Positions 1 through 13,098 are shown, numbered from the stretch's first letter. The stretch: DNA of 64,000 bases from Sphingobium herbicidovorans (GCF_002080435.1 NZ_CP020538.1:930001-994000), one strand, 5' to 3'. Numbers and translations: made by a program. Notes: generated by a model from the sequence alone, not told the origin.

Positions 1-89
1 GCTGCCGGGCCGCTGACGACCAATAGCGGTCGCTGAGTGTGGCAAAGGTCGCCCCGTTGCGGTATTACTCAGATCAGTGCCACATCGCA

Positions 90-560
90 TCATTTGAGGC
101 GAGGGAACTTCAGAAATGGGCTCACTCGCTGCATAGTAGCGTCTGCCTCAAGCGTCGTACAAAGTTCCCGTCTCTCGGCCAGACAGTTTTCGGGGGCAGC
201 AGGATCGTTAACCGCTATGATCTGCAGTTCTGCGTCTCCGCCAGCGCTATGTTTGGAAGACGCTCCGCCAAGGCTTACATATGATTGCTTACCTTTTTGA
301 TTAATGATCTGGAAATACTTGAACCCTGCTACCTTACTGAGTTCTGCTGCCCGATAGAGTGCAATATTAAAAGCGCTGCCTTCCGGAGCCCTTCCATTGA
401 CACCAGCTATTACTTTCCATGAATTTTGACCTATAGATTTATCTTTATACCCACCGAACATACCCCATCTTTGATATTTCACTTGGCGCACCTCTTGGGC
501 TGACAAGGTGGACGGAACAGTAATTAGAACCATCACTGCAGCCGTTATCAAATATCGCAT
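90..560 (-). CDS. Small secreted protein of unknown function
   Basis: A 156-residue protein with a clear N-terminal signal peptide; the hydrophobic stretch at residues 4-19 ends in SAQ, a signal peptidase I-like site. The mature part contains ALYRAAELSKVAGFKYFQI. The order 'alanine-rich YRAAEL helix followed by G-[FY]-x-[WY]-F' resembles small alphaproteobacterial envelope proteins of the CC0125/CC1285 type, but there is no lipobox cysteine. Base composition is visibly lower in GC than in neighbouring genes. It stands alone, about 135 bp from ada, which lies on the same strand. The family link is weak and the function unknown. Confidence 0.7.
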   Translation of the reverse strand: MRYLITAAVMVLITVPSTLSAQEVRQVKYQRWGMFGGYKDKSIGQNSWKVIAGVNGRAPEGSAFNIALYRAAELSKVAGFKYFQIINQKGKQSYVSLGGASSKHSAGGDAELQIIAVNDPAAPENCLAERRELCTTLEADATMQRVSPFLKFPRLK

Positions 561-695
561 GATATCCCCAATTTTTCAGTCATTTGGCCGTCTCGATTGG
601 CCAACCCCTATCGTCAAATATCATCGGTAATTCTGGATTGCGACCCTTATCCAGTGACCCTAAGCGAACGGTCCGCTCTCCACCCAAAACAGCCC

Positions 696-1760
696 CTACC
701 GCCCACCACCTTCTCGCTCCAGCAACGTCTTCTTCCGCTCAATCCCATAGGCATAGCCGCCCAACCCGCCGTCGCTCCGCAGCGCCCGGTGGCAGGGGAT
801 CAGCACAGCCAGCCCATTGTCGCCACAAGCCGTCCCAGCCGCCCGCACCGCCCTCGGCCGCCCAATCGACGTCGCGATCTCGGCATAGCTACGCGTCTCG
901 CCCGGCGGGATCGCGCGCAGGGCGGCCCACACCGCCTGCTGGAAAGCCGTCCCGCAAATATCGACCGGCAGGTCGAGCGGCCGCGTCGGCTCCTCGATCA
1001 ACCGCACCACCTGCGCCGCCAGCGCCTCCAACGCCGCGTCACCCGGCAATATCTCCGCCTTGGGAAAGCGCCGCCGCAACTCCGCCTCGCCCTCATCAAA
1101 GCTGATCCGGCACAACCCCTTCGCCGTGGCCGCGACCAGCACGGGACCGAGGCTCGACACCACCACCACATGGCGGATCGTGACGCCCCGCCCGCCATCT
1201 TTCCACGCGCTCGGCGTCATGCCCAAATGCCGCTTCGCATCCGCATAGGCGCGGCTCGGCGCATTATAACCCGCCTCATAGATCGCATCGGTGACGCTCT
1301 CGCCCTCCGCCAACGCCGCCTTCAGCCGCTCGGCGCGCAACGACCGCGCATAGGCGGCGGGGGTCAGCCCCGTCTCGCGCTTGAACAGGCGGTGGAAATG
1401 ATGCGGCGCATAGCCCGCATGGGCGGCGATCTCCTCCAGCGAAGGGAGCGTTTCAGCCGCGCCGATAAAGGCTTGCGCCGCCTCCACCGCCACGCGATCG
1501 CGCCCCACCTCGTCGGGCCGGCAGCGCAGGCAGGCGCGAAACCCCGCTGCCCGAGCCGCCGCCGGATCGGGCAGGAAGATCATATTTTCCCGCCGTGGAT
1601 GCCGCGCCGCGCAGCTTGGCTTGCAATAGATGCCGGTGGTCAGCACAGCGCCGACAAACCGCCCGTCCAGGCTGCGATCGCGGCGCATAAAGGCGTCCCA
1701 GCAAGCCTGGGCGTCCAAAGGTTGCTGCATCGAGGGGGCAATATCGCTCATCTGGTTCAT
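696..1760 (-). CDS. ada: Ada: bifunctional transcriptional activator / O6-methylguanine-DNA methyltransferase
   Basis: Ada repairs O6-alkylguanine and methylphosphotriesters by transferring the alkyl group to its own cysteines, then activates the adaptive response. From the ATG at 1760 the protein is 354 residues, the length of E. coli Ada. Visible in order: a metal-binding AdaA domain with Cys46, Cys50, Cys77 and Cys80 (CKPSC, CLRC); an AraC-type helix-turn-helix at about 100-185; and a C-terminal methyltransferase domain with the active-site motif IPCHR (Cys323). An in-frame start at 1826 would add 22 unconserved residues; the ATG at 1751 is also possible. It is divergent from the protease gene, with about 90 bp between them. 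Confidence 0.95.
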   Translation of the reverse strand: MNQMSDIAPSMQQPLDAQACWDAFMRRDRSLDGRFVGAVLTTGIYCKPSCAARHPRRENMIFLPDPAAARAAGFRACLRCRPDEVGRDRVAVEAAQAFIGAAETLPSLEEIAAHAGYAPHHFHRLFKRETGLTPAAYARSLRAERLKAALAEGESVTDAIYEAGYNAPSRAYADAKRHLGMTPSAWKDGGRGVTIRHVVVVSSLGPVLVAATAKGLCRISFDEGEAELRRRFPKAEILPGDAALEALAAQVVRLIEEPTRPLDLPVDICGTAFQQAVWAALRAIPPGETRSYAEIATSIGRPRAVRAAGTACGDNGLAVLIPCHRALRSDGGLGGYAYGIERKKTLLEREGGGR

Positions 1761-1852
1761 GCTTATGGAATAGCAGGGCTGCGGTGGCCAGCCTTCCCGC
1801 CACTTGCGCTCAAAGCAATTCCCCATTGCCTAAGTCCGGGCTTCGCATATGA

Positions 1853-3412
1853 ATGCGCCGGATCATGGTCGCCACGCTCCGCCGCCTCTGCCTTCTGCTT
1901 GCGCTCGCGCTGCCAACTGCGGCTTCTGCGGAACAGCAGGATATCGCCGCCGCCGCCCGTGGCGTGGTGCGCATCGCCATCGTCGCCACCGATGGCGCGG
2001 AGGCCTATTTTGTCGGCCACGGCAGCGGCTTTGCCGTCGCACCTGACAAGGTCATCACCAACGCCCATGTCGTCGAATTGACGCGCGAGGAAAAGAATCT
2101 GGTCATCGGCGTCATCCCGTCCGAAGGCCGCAAAAGCTATGGCGGCAGGGTGATCGCCTATTCGCCGGGCAACGATCTGGCGCTGATTCAACTGGAGGAA
2201 GGCAGCCTCCCCGTCAGCACATTCTATGCCGGGGCGCTCAGCGATGGGCAGCATGTAACGGCCATCGGCTATCCCGGCTCGGTAGATCGGGCGCAGGGCC
2301 TTGGCCTCAAGCAGATGGTCGAACCGCTCAGCACCGTGAAGACGAGCGGCAACATCTCGTCGGGACGCTCCAGCCAGAGCTTCGACACGATTCTCCATAC
2401 CGCGCCGCTTGCCGCCGGGAACAGCGGCGGTCCCCTGGTCGATGACTGTGGCCGGGTGCTGGGCGTCAACAGTTTCGGTTCGGTGTCGGACGGCAATGAC
2501 GCAGAGTTCGGATTCGCGGTGTCCTGGCGGGAAGTGGCCTCATTTCTCCGCCAGGCGGGCGTTTCCACCCTCCGCACGGTCGTTCCGTGCCGATCCATGG
2601 CCGACGCGATCGCCGCAGAAGCCGCGCTGACCCAGCGAGAGACGCAGCAGATCGAGCAGTCGGAACGCGCCCGGACCGACGCACGCGAAGCGGCGCTTCA
2701 AAAAGCCCGTGACAGCGCGGAGCAGGATGTCATCTCCAGCCGCGAAAATGCGATGGCGGGTGCGGCTGTCCTGCTTGCAATCGCGGTTCTGGGCCTGGGC
2801 GCTGGCGGGCTTTCCTACAGCCAGGGCCGGGAACGCCGCGCGACATGGCTGCTGGCGGGCGGCGGCGTTCTGCTGCTTGGCGCTTTCGCGCTGTTCTTCC
2901 TCAAGCCCAGCTTTTCCAGCATTGATGAACGCGTAAAACTGCCAGAGGACAACCGGGTCGCGGGCAACAGCGCCTATGCGTGGGAAGGCGACAATGTCTG
3001 CACCGTCGATCTCAACCGCAGCCGCCTGACAATTTCGGAAGCGAACGACATTCCCTTTAACTGGACCGCCACGGGATGCGTCAATGGCAACCGCCAATAT
3101 GTCAGTTCAGGCAATGACTGGGAACGCGCCACGGTCCCCGAATCCGGCAATTTCATCACGGTAAGCCGCTTCGATCCCGCAAGAGGCATGCTCCGCGTAG
3201 AACGCTGGCTCCCCGATAGCGACACGATGGATAAAGCGCGCGCCCTGCTCAACGACGGTCCGACCAAGGCATGCGGAACCGATTCCGACCTTTTGGCCCA
3301 GATCGCCGCGCTGCGCTCCAATCTCGCCGCCCTGCTGCCCGCGCAGCCCAATGAGCGATTGGTCTATCGCTGTCGCAAGGGCCGCCTTGCTCCGCCCGAT
3401 CCGTCCAACTGA
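1853..3412 (+). CDS. Secreted, membrane-anchored trypsin-like serine protease
   Basis: A 519-residue protein with a signal peptide (hydrophobic 11-24, ASA cleavage site). A chymotrypsin/HtrA-fold protease domain covers roughly 30-240, with His72 in TNAHVV, Asp108 in GNDLAL and Ser191 in GNSGGPL. No PDZ domain follows, unlike DegP/DegS. Instead there is a Glu/Arg/Gln-rich, probably coiled-coil stretch (about 255-300), two hydrophobic segments (about 302-322 and 331-350) and a 165-residue C-terminal domain that I do not recognise. The protease domain is predicted to be periplasmic; the location of the tail depends on how the two hydrophobic segments insert. ATG 1865 is an alternative start. The substrate is unknown. 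Confidence 0.85.
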   Translation: MRRIMVATLRRLCLLLALALPTAASAEQQDIAAAARGVVRIAIVATDGAEAYFVGHGSGFAVAPDKVITNAHVVELTREEKNLVIGVIPSEGRKSYGGRVIAYSPGNDLALIQLEEGSLPVSTFYAGALSDGQHVTAIGYPGSVDRAQGLGLKQMVEPLSTVKTSGNISSGRSSQSFDTILHTAPLAAGNSGGPLVDDCGRVLGVNSFGSVSDGNDAEFGFAVSWREVASFLRQAGVSTLRTVVPCRSMADAIAAEAALTQRETQQIEQSERARTDAREAALQKARDSAEQDVISSRENAMAGAAVLLAIAVLGLGAGGLSYSQGRERRATWLLAGGGVLLLGAFALFFLKPSFSSIDERVKLPEDNRVAGNSAYAWEGDNVCTVDLNRSRLTISEANDIPFNWTATGCVNGNRQYVSSGNDWERATVPESGNFITVSRFDPARGMLRVERWLPDSDTMDKARALLNDGPTKACGTDSDLLAQIAALRSNLAALLPAQPNERLVYRCRKGRLAPPDPSN

Positions 3413-3611
3413 CCGGATTCTCGCGGCGAAATGATCCGGCGAACGGCCTTGATTCCATCCTTGTGACGGAATCGTGTTCCATGGCTTGCATAGTCATAAT
3501 CCCGCTGCTAACCGGCCCGGCAACAGGGGAACGGGACGGATAAGACCGCGCCCCTCTTTTGCATGACCGGCAAATCAAGTGCCAGTGAACTCAATGGAGG
3601 ACGGTAAACGC
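3413..3611 (+). promoter_or_regulatory. Upstream region of the atp operon
   Basis: About 200 bp between the protease gene and atpH. It holds an inverted repeat GATTCC/GGAATC (3451-3456 and 3468-3473), which could be the end of the protease transcript or a regulator site. A GGAGG Shine-Dalgarno at 3596-3600 precedes the atpH GTG at 3612. The atp promoter should lie here, but I cannot assign -35/-10 boxes with confidence. Confidence 0.4.
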
Positions 3612-5698
<2,087 letters not shown>

Positions 5699-5703
5699 TA
5701 TGA

Positions 5704-5791
5704 AAGCCGTCACCCCAGCGTAAAGCTGGGGTCTCAGGCCGGATAGGTCCGACCTGACGGCTTGAGATGCCAGCCTTTGCTGGCATGACGG
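5704..5791. repeat. REP-like composite palindrome between atpA and atpG
   Basis: Two short hairpins lie in the 116-bp gap: ACCCCAGC/GCTGGGGT (5712-5719 and 5725-5732) and ATGCCAGC/GCTGGCAT (5767-5774 and 5779-5786). Around the first are outer inverted arms AGCCGTCA/TGACGGCT. The arrangement matches the dispersed extragenic palindromes common in sphingomonads and other Proteobacteria. In the mRNA it could stabilise or attenuate between cistrons. Confidence 0.75.
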
Positions 5792-5814
5792 AACAGGATT
5801 GAACGAGACGTCAG

Positions 5815-8170
<2,356 letters not shown>

Positions 8171-8178
8171 GCTACCTT

Positions 8179-8252
8179 GTTCTCCCCCCGCGCATGCGGG
8201 AGGGGAGAACAGAGGCACGTGACTGCGATCAACCCTCCCTTGAAAGGGAGGG
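8179..8252. repeat. Two intercistronic hairpins between atpD and atpC
   Basis: Hairpin one has arms GTTCTCCCC (8179-8187) and GGGGAGAAC (8202-8210), with further CCGC/GCGG pairing inside. Hairpin two has arms CCCTCCCTT (8233-8241) and AAGGGAGGG (8244-8252) with a 2-base loop. Together they fill most of the 97-bp gap. They resemble G/C-rich dispersed palindromes rather than terminators, since no T-run follows. Confidence 0.7.
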
Positions 8253-8267
8253 GCTAAGGAACCGAAG

Positions 8268-8522
8268 ATGGCACTGCATTTCGAACTCGTGACCCCCGAA
8301 AAGCTCGTCCGCTCGGAAGAGGTCTATCAGGTCGTCGTTCCCGGCGCCGATGGCGACTTCGGCGTGCTGGAAGGCCACGCCCCCTTCATGTCGACCGCCC
8401 GCGACGGCGCGATCCAGATTTTCGCCAGCGCCGGTTCGGCGCCCGAAGTCATCCCGGTCCAGGGCGGCTTTGCGGAGGTGAACGAAAAGGGCCTGACCGT
8501 CCTTGCGGAGCATGCGGGCTAA
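8268..8522 (+). CDS. atpC: F1F0 ATP synthase subunit epsilon, short form
   Basis: An 84-residue protein covering only the N-terminal beta-sandwich ([20 protein letters not shown], then [14 protein letters not shown]). The C-terminal two-helix domain of about 50 residues, which inhibits ATP hydrolysis in enterobacteria, is absent, and the frame ends cleanly in TAA. Short epsilon subunits are known in alphaproteobacteria, so this is probably native. It is the last gene of the operon. Confidence 0.95.
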   Translation: MALHFELVTPEKLVRSEEVYQVVVPGADGDFGVLEGHAPFMSTARDGAIQIFASAGSAPEVIPVQGGFAEVNEKGLTVLAEHAG

Positions 8523-8551
8523 GCCAACCCACTTCTCCTGATCCGTTCGCC

Positions 8552-8587
8552 AAGAAGGCCGCTTCCGCCAGGGAACGCGGCCTTCTT
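8552..8587 (+). terminator. Terminator-like hairpin after atpC
   Basis: AAGAAGGCCGC (8552-8562) pairs with GCGGCCTTCTT (8577-8587), an 11-bp perfect stem with a 14-base loop, 30 bp after the atpC stop. There is no long T-run downstream. Confidence 0.75.
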
Positions 8588-8723
8588 GCATTGCAACTAT
8601 CGGCGCGACCGCCCCCGCCATTAGCCATTTGTCAAAGTTTCCGCCCTATTCACCATTTCCAGCCATATTTGATCGGTCTCTTTGTGATTGGCTGGACCGA
8701 TTGGACCATAGCGGCGGAGAATT

Positions 8724-10250
8724 ATGAGCGCGTTTGGACGGAAAAATGGACCTGCCGGTATCAAGCCGGGATTCGGCGTGGCCAGGCCGATGCAGGGCGG
8801 AGCGCCTCGCGAGGAAGTCCGGGGTGGGGAACAGTTTCCTCCGCTCGACATGGCGCCCCTGCCCGCGGAAGCGCCGATCGATCCGCTTTCCGCTCCCACC
8901 AGCCAGATGCAGCGCAACGCCGACGCATTGCAGCGCCTGTCCGACCGCGCCAACGCCGAACATGTGCCCGACGCGGGGCCCCAAGGCTTTGAAGCGTCGG
9001 TCCACAAGATCAAGGAACAGGTTCTCCCCCGGCTCCTGGAACGCGTCGATCCGGAAGCTGCCGCGACGCTCAGCAAGGATGAGCTGGCCGAGGAATTCCG
9101 CCCGATCATCATGGAGGTGCTGGCGGAGCTCAAGCTTACCCTGAACCGGCGTGAACAGTTCGCGCTGGAAAAGGTGCTGGTCGATGAACTGCTCGGCCTC
9201 GGTCCGCTCGAGGAATTGCTGGCCGATCCGGACGTCAGCGACATCATGGTCAACGGGCCGGAGCAGACCTATATCGAAAAGAAGGGCAAGCTCCAGATCG
9301 CGCCCATCAAGTTCCGCGACGAAGAGCATCTGTTCCAGATCGCGCAGCGCATCGTGAACAAGGTCGGCCGCCGCGTCGATCAGACCACGCCGCTGGCCGA
9401 CGCCCGCCTGCCCGACGGCAGCCGCGTCAACGTGATCGTGCCGCCGCTGTCGTTGCGCGGCACCGCCATCTCGATCCGTAAATTCTCCGCCAAGCCGATC
9501 ACGCTGGACATGCTCGCCCAATGGGGTGCGATGAGTCCAAAGATGTGCACCGCGCTGAAGATCGCGGGCGCCTGCCGGATGAACATCGTCATTTCGGGCG
9601 GCACCGGCTCGGGCAAGACGACCATGCTCAACGCCCTGTCGAAAATGATTGATCCGGGCGAGCGCGTGCTGACCATCGAGGACGCGGCCGAACTGCGCCT
9701 GCAACAACCGCACTGGCTGCCGCTCGAAACGCGTCCCCCGAACCTGGAGGGCCAAGGCGCGATCACCATCGGCGATCTCGTCAAGAACGCCCTGCGTATG
9801 CGCCCCGACCGCATCATCCTGGGCGAAATTCGCGGCGCGGAGTGTTTCGACCTGCTCGCCGCGATGAACACAGGCCATGACGGCTCAATGTGCACGCTCC
9901 ACAGCAATAGCCCGCGCGAATGCCTTGGCCGTATGGAAAACATGATCCTGATGGGCGACATCAAGATCCCGAAGGAAGCCATCTCCAAGCAGATCGCCGA
10001 CTCGGTGGACCTCATCGTCCAGGTAAAGCGTCTGCGCGACGGTTCCCGCCGCGTCACCAACGTCACCGAGGTAATCGGGATGGAGGGCGATGTCATCGTC
10101 ACGCAGGAACTGTTCAAGTTCGAATATCATGACGAGGACGACAGCGGGAAGATTGTCGGCGAATATCGCTCCATGGGCCTGCGTCCCTATACGCTGGACA
10201 AGGCGCGGCAGTTCGGTTTCGACCAGCCGTTCCTGGAGGCTTGCCTTTGA
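8724..10250 (+). CDS. cpaF: CpaF-family secretion ATPase (Flp/Tad type)
   Basis: A 508-residue hexameric ATPase of the type that powers Flp pilus assembly. After a Pro-rich N-terminal 60 residues come the CpaF all-alpha region, the N-terminal domain (LADPDVSDIMVNGPEQTYIE), Walker A GGTGSGKTTM, Walker B region RPDRIILGEIRG and a His box (GHDGSMCTLHSNSP). The Shine-Dalgarno CGGAG lies a few bases before the ATG. No tadB, tadC or other cpa gene is adjacent: the neighbours are the atp operon and a permease, so the gene is separated from a Tad cluster or serves one elsewhere. Confidence 0.93.
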   Translation: MSAFGRKNGPAGIKPGFGVARPMQGGAPREEVRGGEQFPPLDMAPLPAEAPIDPLSAPTSQMQRNADALQRLSDRANAEHVPDAGPQGFEASVHKIKEQVLPRLLERVDPEAAATLSKDELAEEFRPIIMEVLAELKLTLNRREQFALEKVLVDELLGLGPLEELLADPDVSDIMVNGPEQTYIEKKGKLQIAPIKFRDEEHLFQIAQRIVNKVGRRVDQTTPLADARLPDGSRVNVIVPPLSLRGTAISIRKFSAKPITLDMLAQWGAMSPKMCTALKIAGACRMNIVISGGTGSGKTTMLNALSKMIDPGERVLTIEDAAELRLQQPHWLPLETRPPNLEGQGAITIGDLVKNALRMRPDRIILGEIRGAECFDLLAAMNTGHDGSMCTLHSNSPRECLGRMENMILMGDIKIPKEAISKQIADSVDLIVQVKRLRDGSRRVTNVTEVIGMEGDVIVTQELFKFEYHDEDDSGKIVGEYRSMGLRPYTLDKARQFGFDQPFLEACL

Positions 10251-10358
10251 CGTGACCGGCCTGGCTGCGGGGTGATCGCCCCGTTCCGCCAGCCCGGGAA
10301 ATCCCTCTTTCTACGCTAAGCGGTTGCGCCATCTTTTCAGCCAACTAAAGCGAACGCC

Positions 10359-11297
10359 GTGCAACCGCCCGCCCCTGCAAGCCCCCCGGAGGAAATGCCG
10401 CCTCCGCCGCTGACGCGTGACGAACGCCCGCTGTCGGGGATTGGCCTGCGCGTTGTGGCGATGATCTTCCTGGCGGCGATGTTCGCATTGGGCAAAGTGA
10501 TCAGTGCGCGCGGAGTCGCCCTGGGCGAACTGCTCTTCTACCGTCAGGCACTTGCGCTACCGCTGATACTTGCCTGGGTCGCGATGACCGACGGCTTGGC
10601 CTCCGTGCGCACCAACAGGCTGGGTGCGCATGTCAGCCGGACCGCGCTGGGCCTCACCGGCATGGCCCTCAATTTCGGCTCCTACCTGCTTTTGCCGCTG
10701 ACGGAAGCCACTGCGATCGGCTTCACCATGCCGATCTTCGCCACGCTGCTGTCGGTGCTCATCCTGCGGGAAAGCACAGGCCCCCACCGCTGGGCCGCCA
10801 TTCTGCTGGGCTTTGCCGGCATCATCGTCATGATCCGCCCCGACAGCGCACATTTCCCGCCACTCGGGCTTGCCGTCGCCATCACCGCGGCGGTCCTGAC
10901 CGCGTGCATCAGCCTGGTCCTGCGTGACCTTGGCCGGACCGAAAAGCCCGGCGTCATCGTCTTCTGGTTCACCATCCTTTCACTGCCGCCGCTCGGCCTG
11001 GTGATGCTGTTCGTCGGCACGGCGCATGATCCGCTCACCTGGGCGCTGCTCGCCGCGCTCGGGCTGACGGGCGGGATCGGCCAGCTTTGCATGACCGGCG
11101 CGTTGACCCGCGCGCCGGTATCGGTGGTGCTGCCCATGGACTACAGCATGATCATCTGGTCCACCCTGCTCGGCGTGCTGATCTGGGGCGAATGGCCGAT
11201 GCCGACGACCTGGATCGGCGCCATGCTCATCATCTTGAGCGGCCTCTACATCGCTTGGCGGGAGCATGTCCGCACCCGCCGCGCCGCATTGGCCTGA
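10359..11297 (+). CDS. EamA-family (DMT superfamily) membrane permease
   Basis: About 312 residues with roughly ten hydrophobic segments arranged as two EamA repeats (about 30-155 and 165-300). The substrate is not predictable; relatives export amino acids, nucleotides or other metabolites. The start is uncertain. GTG 10359 gives the full frame; ATG 10395 has GGAGG only 2 bases upstream, which is too close. It lies 108 bp after cpaF and ends 5 bp before the convergent osmC-like gene. Confidence 0.88.
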   Translation: MQPPAPASPPEEMPPPPLTRDERPLSGIGLRVVAMIFLAAMFALGKVISARGVALGELLFYRQALALPLILAWVAMTDGLASVRTNRLGAHVSRTALGLTGMALNFGSYLLLPLTEATAIGFTMPIFATLLSVLILRESTGPHRWAAILLGFAGIIVMIRPDSAHFPPLGLAVAITAAVLTACISLVLRDLGRTEKPGVIVFWFTILSLPPLGLVMLFVGTAHDPLTWALLAALGLTGGIGQLCMTGALTRAPVSVVLPMDYSMIIWSTLLGVLIWGEWPMPTTWIGAMLIILSGLYIAWREHVRTRRAALA

Positions 11298-11302
11298 TCC
11301 GC

Positions 11303-11734
11303 TCAGCCCAGCAGTTCGGCATCCAGACTGATCTGGGCGTTCAGCAGCTTCGACACGGGGCAGTTCGCCTTGGCCTTTTCCGCCAATTCCTGAAACTGCG
11401 CGTCGTCGGCGCCGGGGATACGAGCCTTCAGAGTCAATTTGCTTGCCGTGATGACAAAACCGCCCTCCTGCTGTTCCAGCGTGACGACGGCGTTGGTCTC
11501 CATCTTTTCGGCGGTCAGCCCGGCTTCGCCCAATATCAGGGAAAGCGCCATGGTGAAGCAGGATGCGTGGGCCGCCGCGATCAATTCTTCAGGGTTAGTC
11601 CCCGGTACGCCCTCAAACCGCATGGCAAAGCCATAGGGATGCGCGTCCAGCGCCCCGCTCTGCGTGGAAATCGCGCCCTTCCCATCCTTCAGGCCGCCGC
11701 TCCACACCGCTGATCCGCTACGATTGATCTTCAT
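11303..11734 (-). CDS. OsmC/Ohr-family peroxiredoxin
   Basis: A 143-residue thiol-dependent hydroperoxide reductase. The start at 11734 has a strong AGGAGG Shine-Dalgarno 6 bases upstream; longer in-frame starts lack this. The two redox cysteines are visible in AAHASCFTMALS and ANCPVSKLL. It is closer to OsmC (osmotically inducible; N-terminus INRSGSAVWSG) than to Ohr. It is divergent from the PRC-barrel gene, with an 85-bp shared promoter region. Confidence 0.92.
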   Translation of the reverse strand: MKINRSGSAVWSGGLKDGKGAISTQSGALDAHPYGFAMRFEGVPGTNPEELIAAAHASCFTMALSLILGEAGLTAEKMETNAVVTLEQQEGGFVITASKLTLKARIPGADDAQFQELAEKAKANCPVSKLLNAQISLDAELLG

Positions 11735-11819
11735 GCTGATCCTCCTGCCAAATAGGGTGGAACCCCGCCGATCCTGCCCGGTTTCATTCTTATATCCGAT
11801 TCCCTGCAGGAGCGTGACC

Positions 11820-12185
11820 ATGACCAACCCGGCTACAGAACAACCCAGCGATCTCATCGCTTCGGACAAGGTCGAAGGCACGGTCGTCTATAACCGCGCC
11901 GGCGACAGGCTCGGCCACATTTCCAACCTCATGGTGGACAAGCGCAGCGGTCAGGTGCGCTATGCCGTCCTGTCCTTCGGCGGCTTCCTGGGCCTGGGCA
12001 ACGATCATTATCCGCTGCCATGGTCGATGCTGGAATATGACACGGGAAAAGGGGGATATCTCGTCGATCTCAGCAAGGATCAGCTCAACGACGCCCCGCG
12101 GCATATGCCCGGCATGCAGCCCGACTATGACGAAACCTATGGCCGCACCGTATTTTCATATTACGGGCTGATCTATCCTTGGTAA
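11820..12185 (+). CDS. PRC-barrel domain protein
   Basis: A 121-residue soluble protein with one PRC-barrel fold at about 10-90 (GTVVYNRAGDRLGHISNLMV, then VRYAVLSFGGFLGLG). This domain is known from photosynthetic reaction-centre H subunits, RimM and stress-related proteins. The start is fixed by AGGAG 7 bases before the ATG. Frequent partners of such proteins in sphingomonads are stress genes, which fits the divergent osmC neighbour. The exact role is unknown. Confidence 0.88.
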   Translation: MTNPATEQPSDLIASDKVEGTVVYNRAGDRLGHISNLMVDKRSGQVRYAVLSFGGFLGLGNDHYPLPWSMLEYDTGKGGYLVDLSKDQLNDAPRHMPGMQPDYDETYGRTVFSYYGLIYPW

Positions 12186-12335
12186 GCCGTCGGTAACACC
12201 ATCGATAGAGCTGAATGAAAAGCTGAACCGCCGATGAATCCGGCTGCCTAAATCCGGACACAATTGATCGCTTCGATATTGTCTACTTAAAGAATAGAAT
12301 TATCGTCTCTTCAGGCAACTGGAGAGGATCACGCC

Positions 12336-13004
12336 ATGGAGCGATTCGGACATCTGGGTGACGCACGCAACCCGGTCGTGCTGACCATACCGGGCCTCAA
12401 CAATAGCGGGCCGGACCATTGGCAGAGCCTTTGGGAAAGCAGACGCGGCGATTGCCAGCGGGTCGATCTGGGCAGTTGGGCCAGCCCTGGCCGTAACGCC
12501 TGGGTCACGCGGCTTGACGCCGCAATTCGGGAAGCGGACGGGCCGATCATCCTGGCGGCACACAGCCTCGGCTGCCTCGCCGTGGCCTGGTGGGGCGCGT
12601 TGCAAAGTCAGGCTTATGGCTGGCCGGTGACCGGGGCCTTGCTGGTCGCTCCGCCCGATTGCGACAGGATGGAAACGCCTGAAACGATCGGCGGGTTCGG
12701 CCCCACGCCGCGTGCGCAACTACCCTTCCCATCCTTTGTCGTGGCCAGCCGCAACGACCCCTATATCTTCTTCGAACGCGCACACAGTATCGCGAAAAAT
12801 TGGGGCAGCACCTTCGTCGATGCGGGTCATTGCGGCCATATCAACGCCGATTCCGGTCTTGGACAGTGGGACTTCGGTCAAATGCTGCTCGACCGGCTGG
12901 TAGACGATGCGCATGAACAGGCCGCTGTGATACGGCAAATGCGGCCAGCCACAACCCTTCCCCATCATGAAAGACGAATGAGCGCGTTGCGGATGATCAA
13001 CTGA
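12336..13004 (+). CDS. RBBP9/YdeN-like alpha/beta hydrolase
   Basis: A 222-residue serine hydrolase. It has the N-terminal strand and oxyanion region (VVLTIPGLNNSGPDHWQS), the nucleophile elbow AHSLGC, the acid in SRNDPY and the catalytic His in GHCGHINADSG, all in RBBP9-family order. No signal peptide. The preceding 150 bp is AT-rich in its last 60 bases and probably holds the promoter. It ends 94 bp before the YezD-like gene, on the same strand. The substrate is unknown. Confidence 0.9.
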   Translation: MERFGHLGDARNPVVLTIPGLNNSGPDHWQSLWESRRGDCQRVDLGSWASPGRNAWVTRLDAAIREADGPIILAAHSLGCLAVAWWGALQSQAYGWPVTGALLVAPPDCDRMETPETIGGFGPTPRAQLPFPSFVVASRNDPYIFFERAHSIAKNWGSTFVDAGHCGHINADSGLGQWDFGQMLLDRLVDDAHEQAAVIRQMRPATTLPHHERRMSALRMIN

Positions 13005-13098
13005 CATGACGGGCGCCACAAGGCTGGCTTGGGTGTCCGATATATTTGCTTTTTTGTCTATTAAATCAGTTGAGATAAAGGTCGGGTCAGAGGTGCTT

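Noticed and set aside
12259..12282. Imperfect inverted repeat (ACAAT/ATTGT) upstream of the RBBP9-like hydrolase
   Set aside because: The arms have a two-base bulge and may be chance in an AT-rich promoter.
13006..13098. Longer start for the YezD-like protein
   Set aside because: The stretch is AT-rich, promoter-like and not part of the family pattern; GTG 13099 has its own ribosome site.
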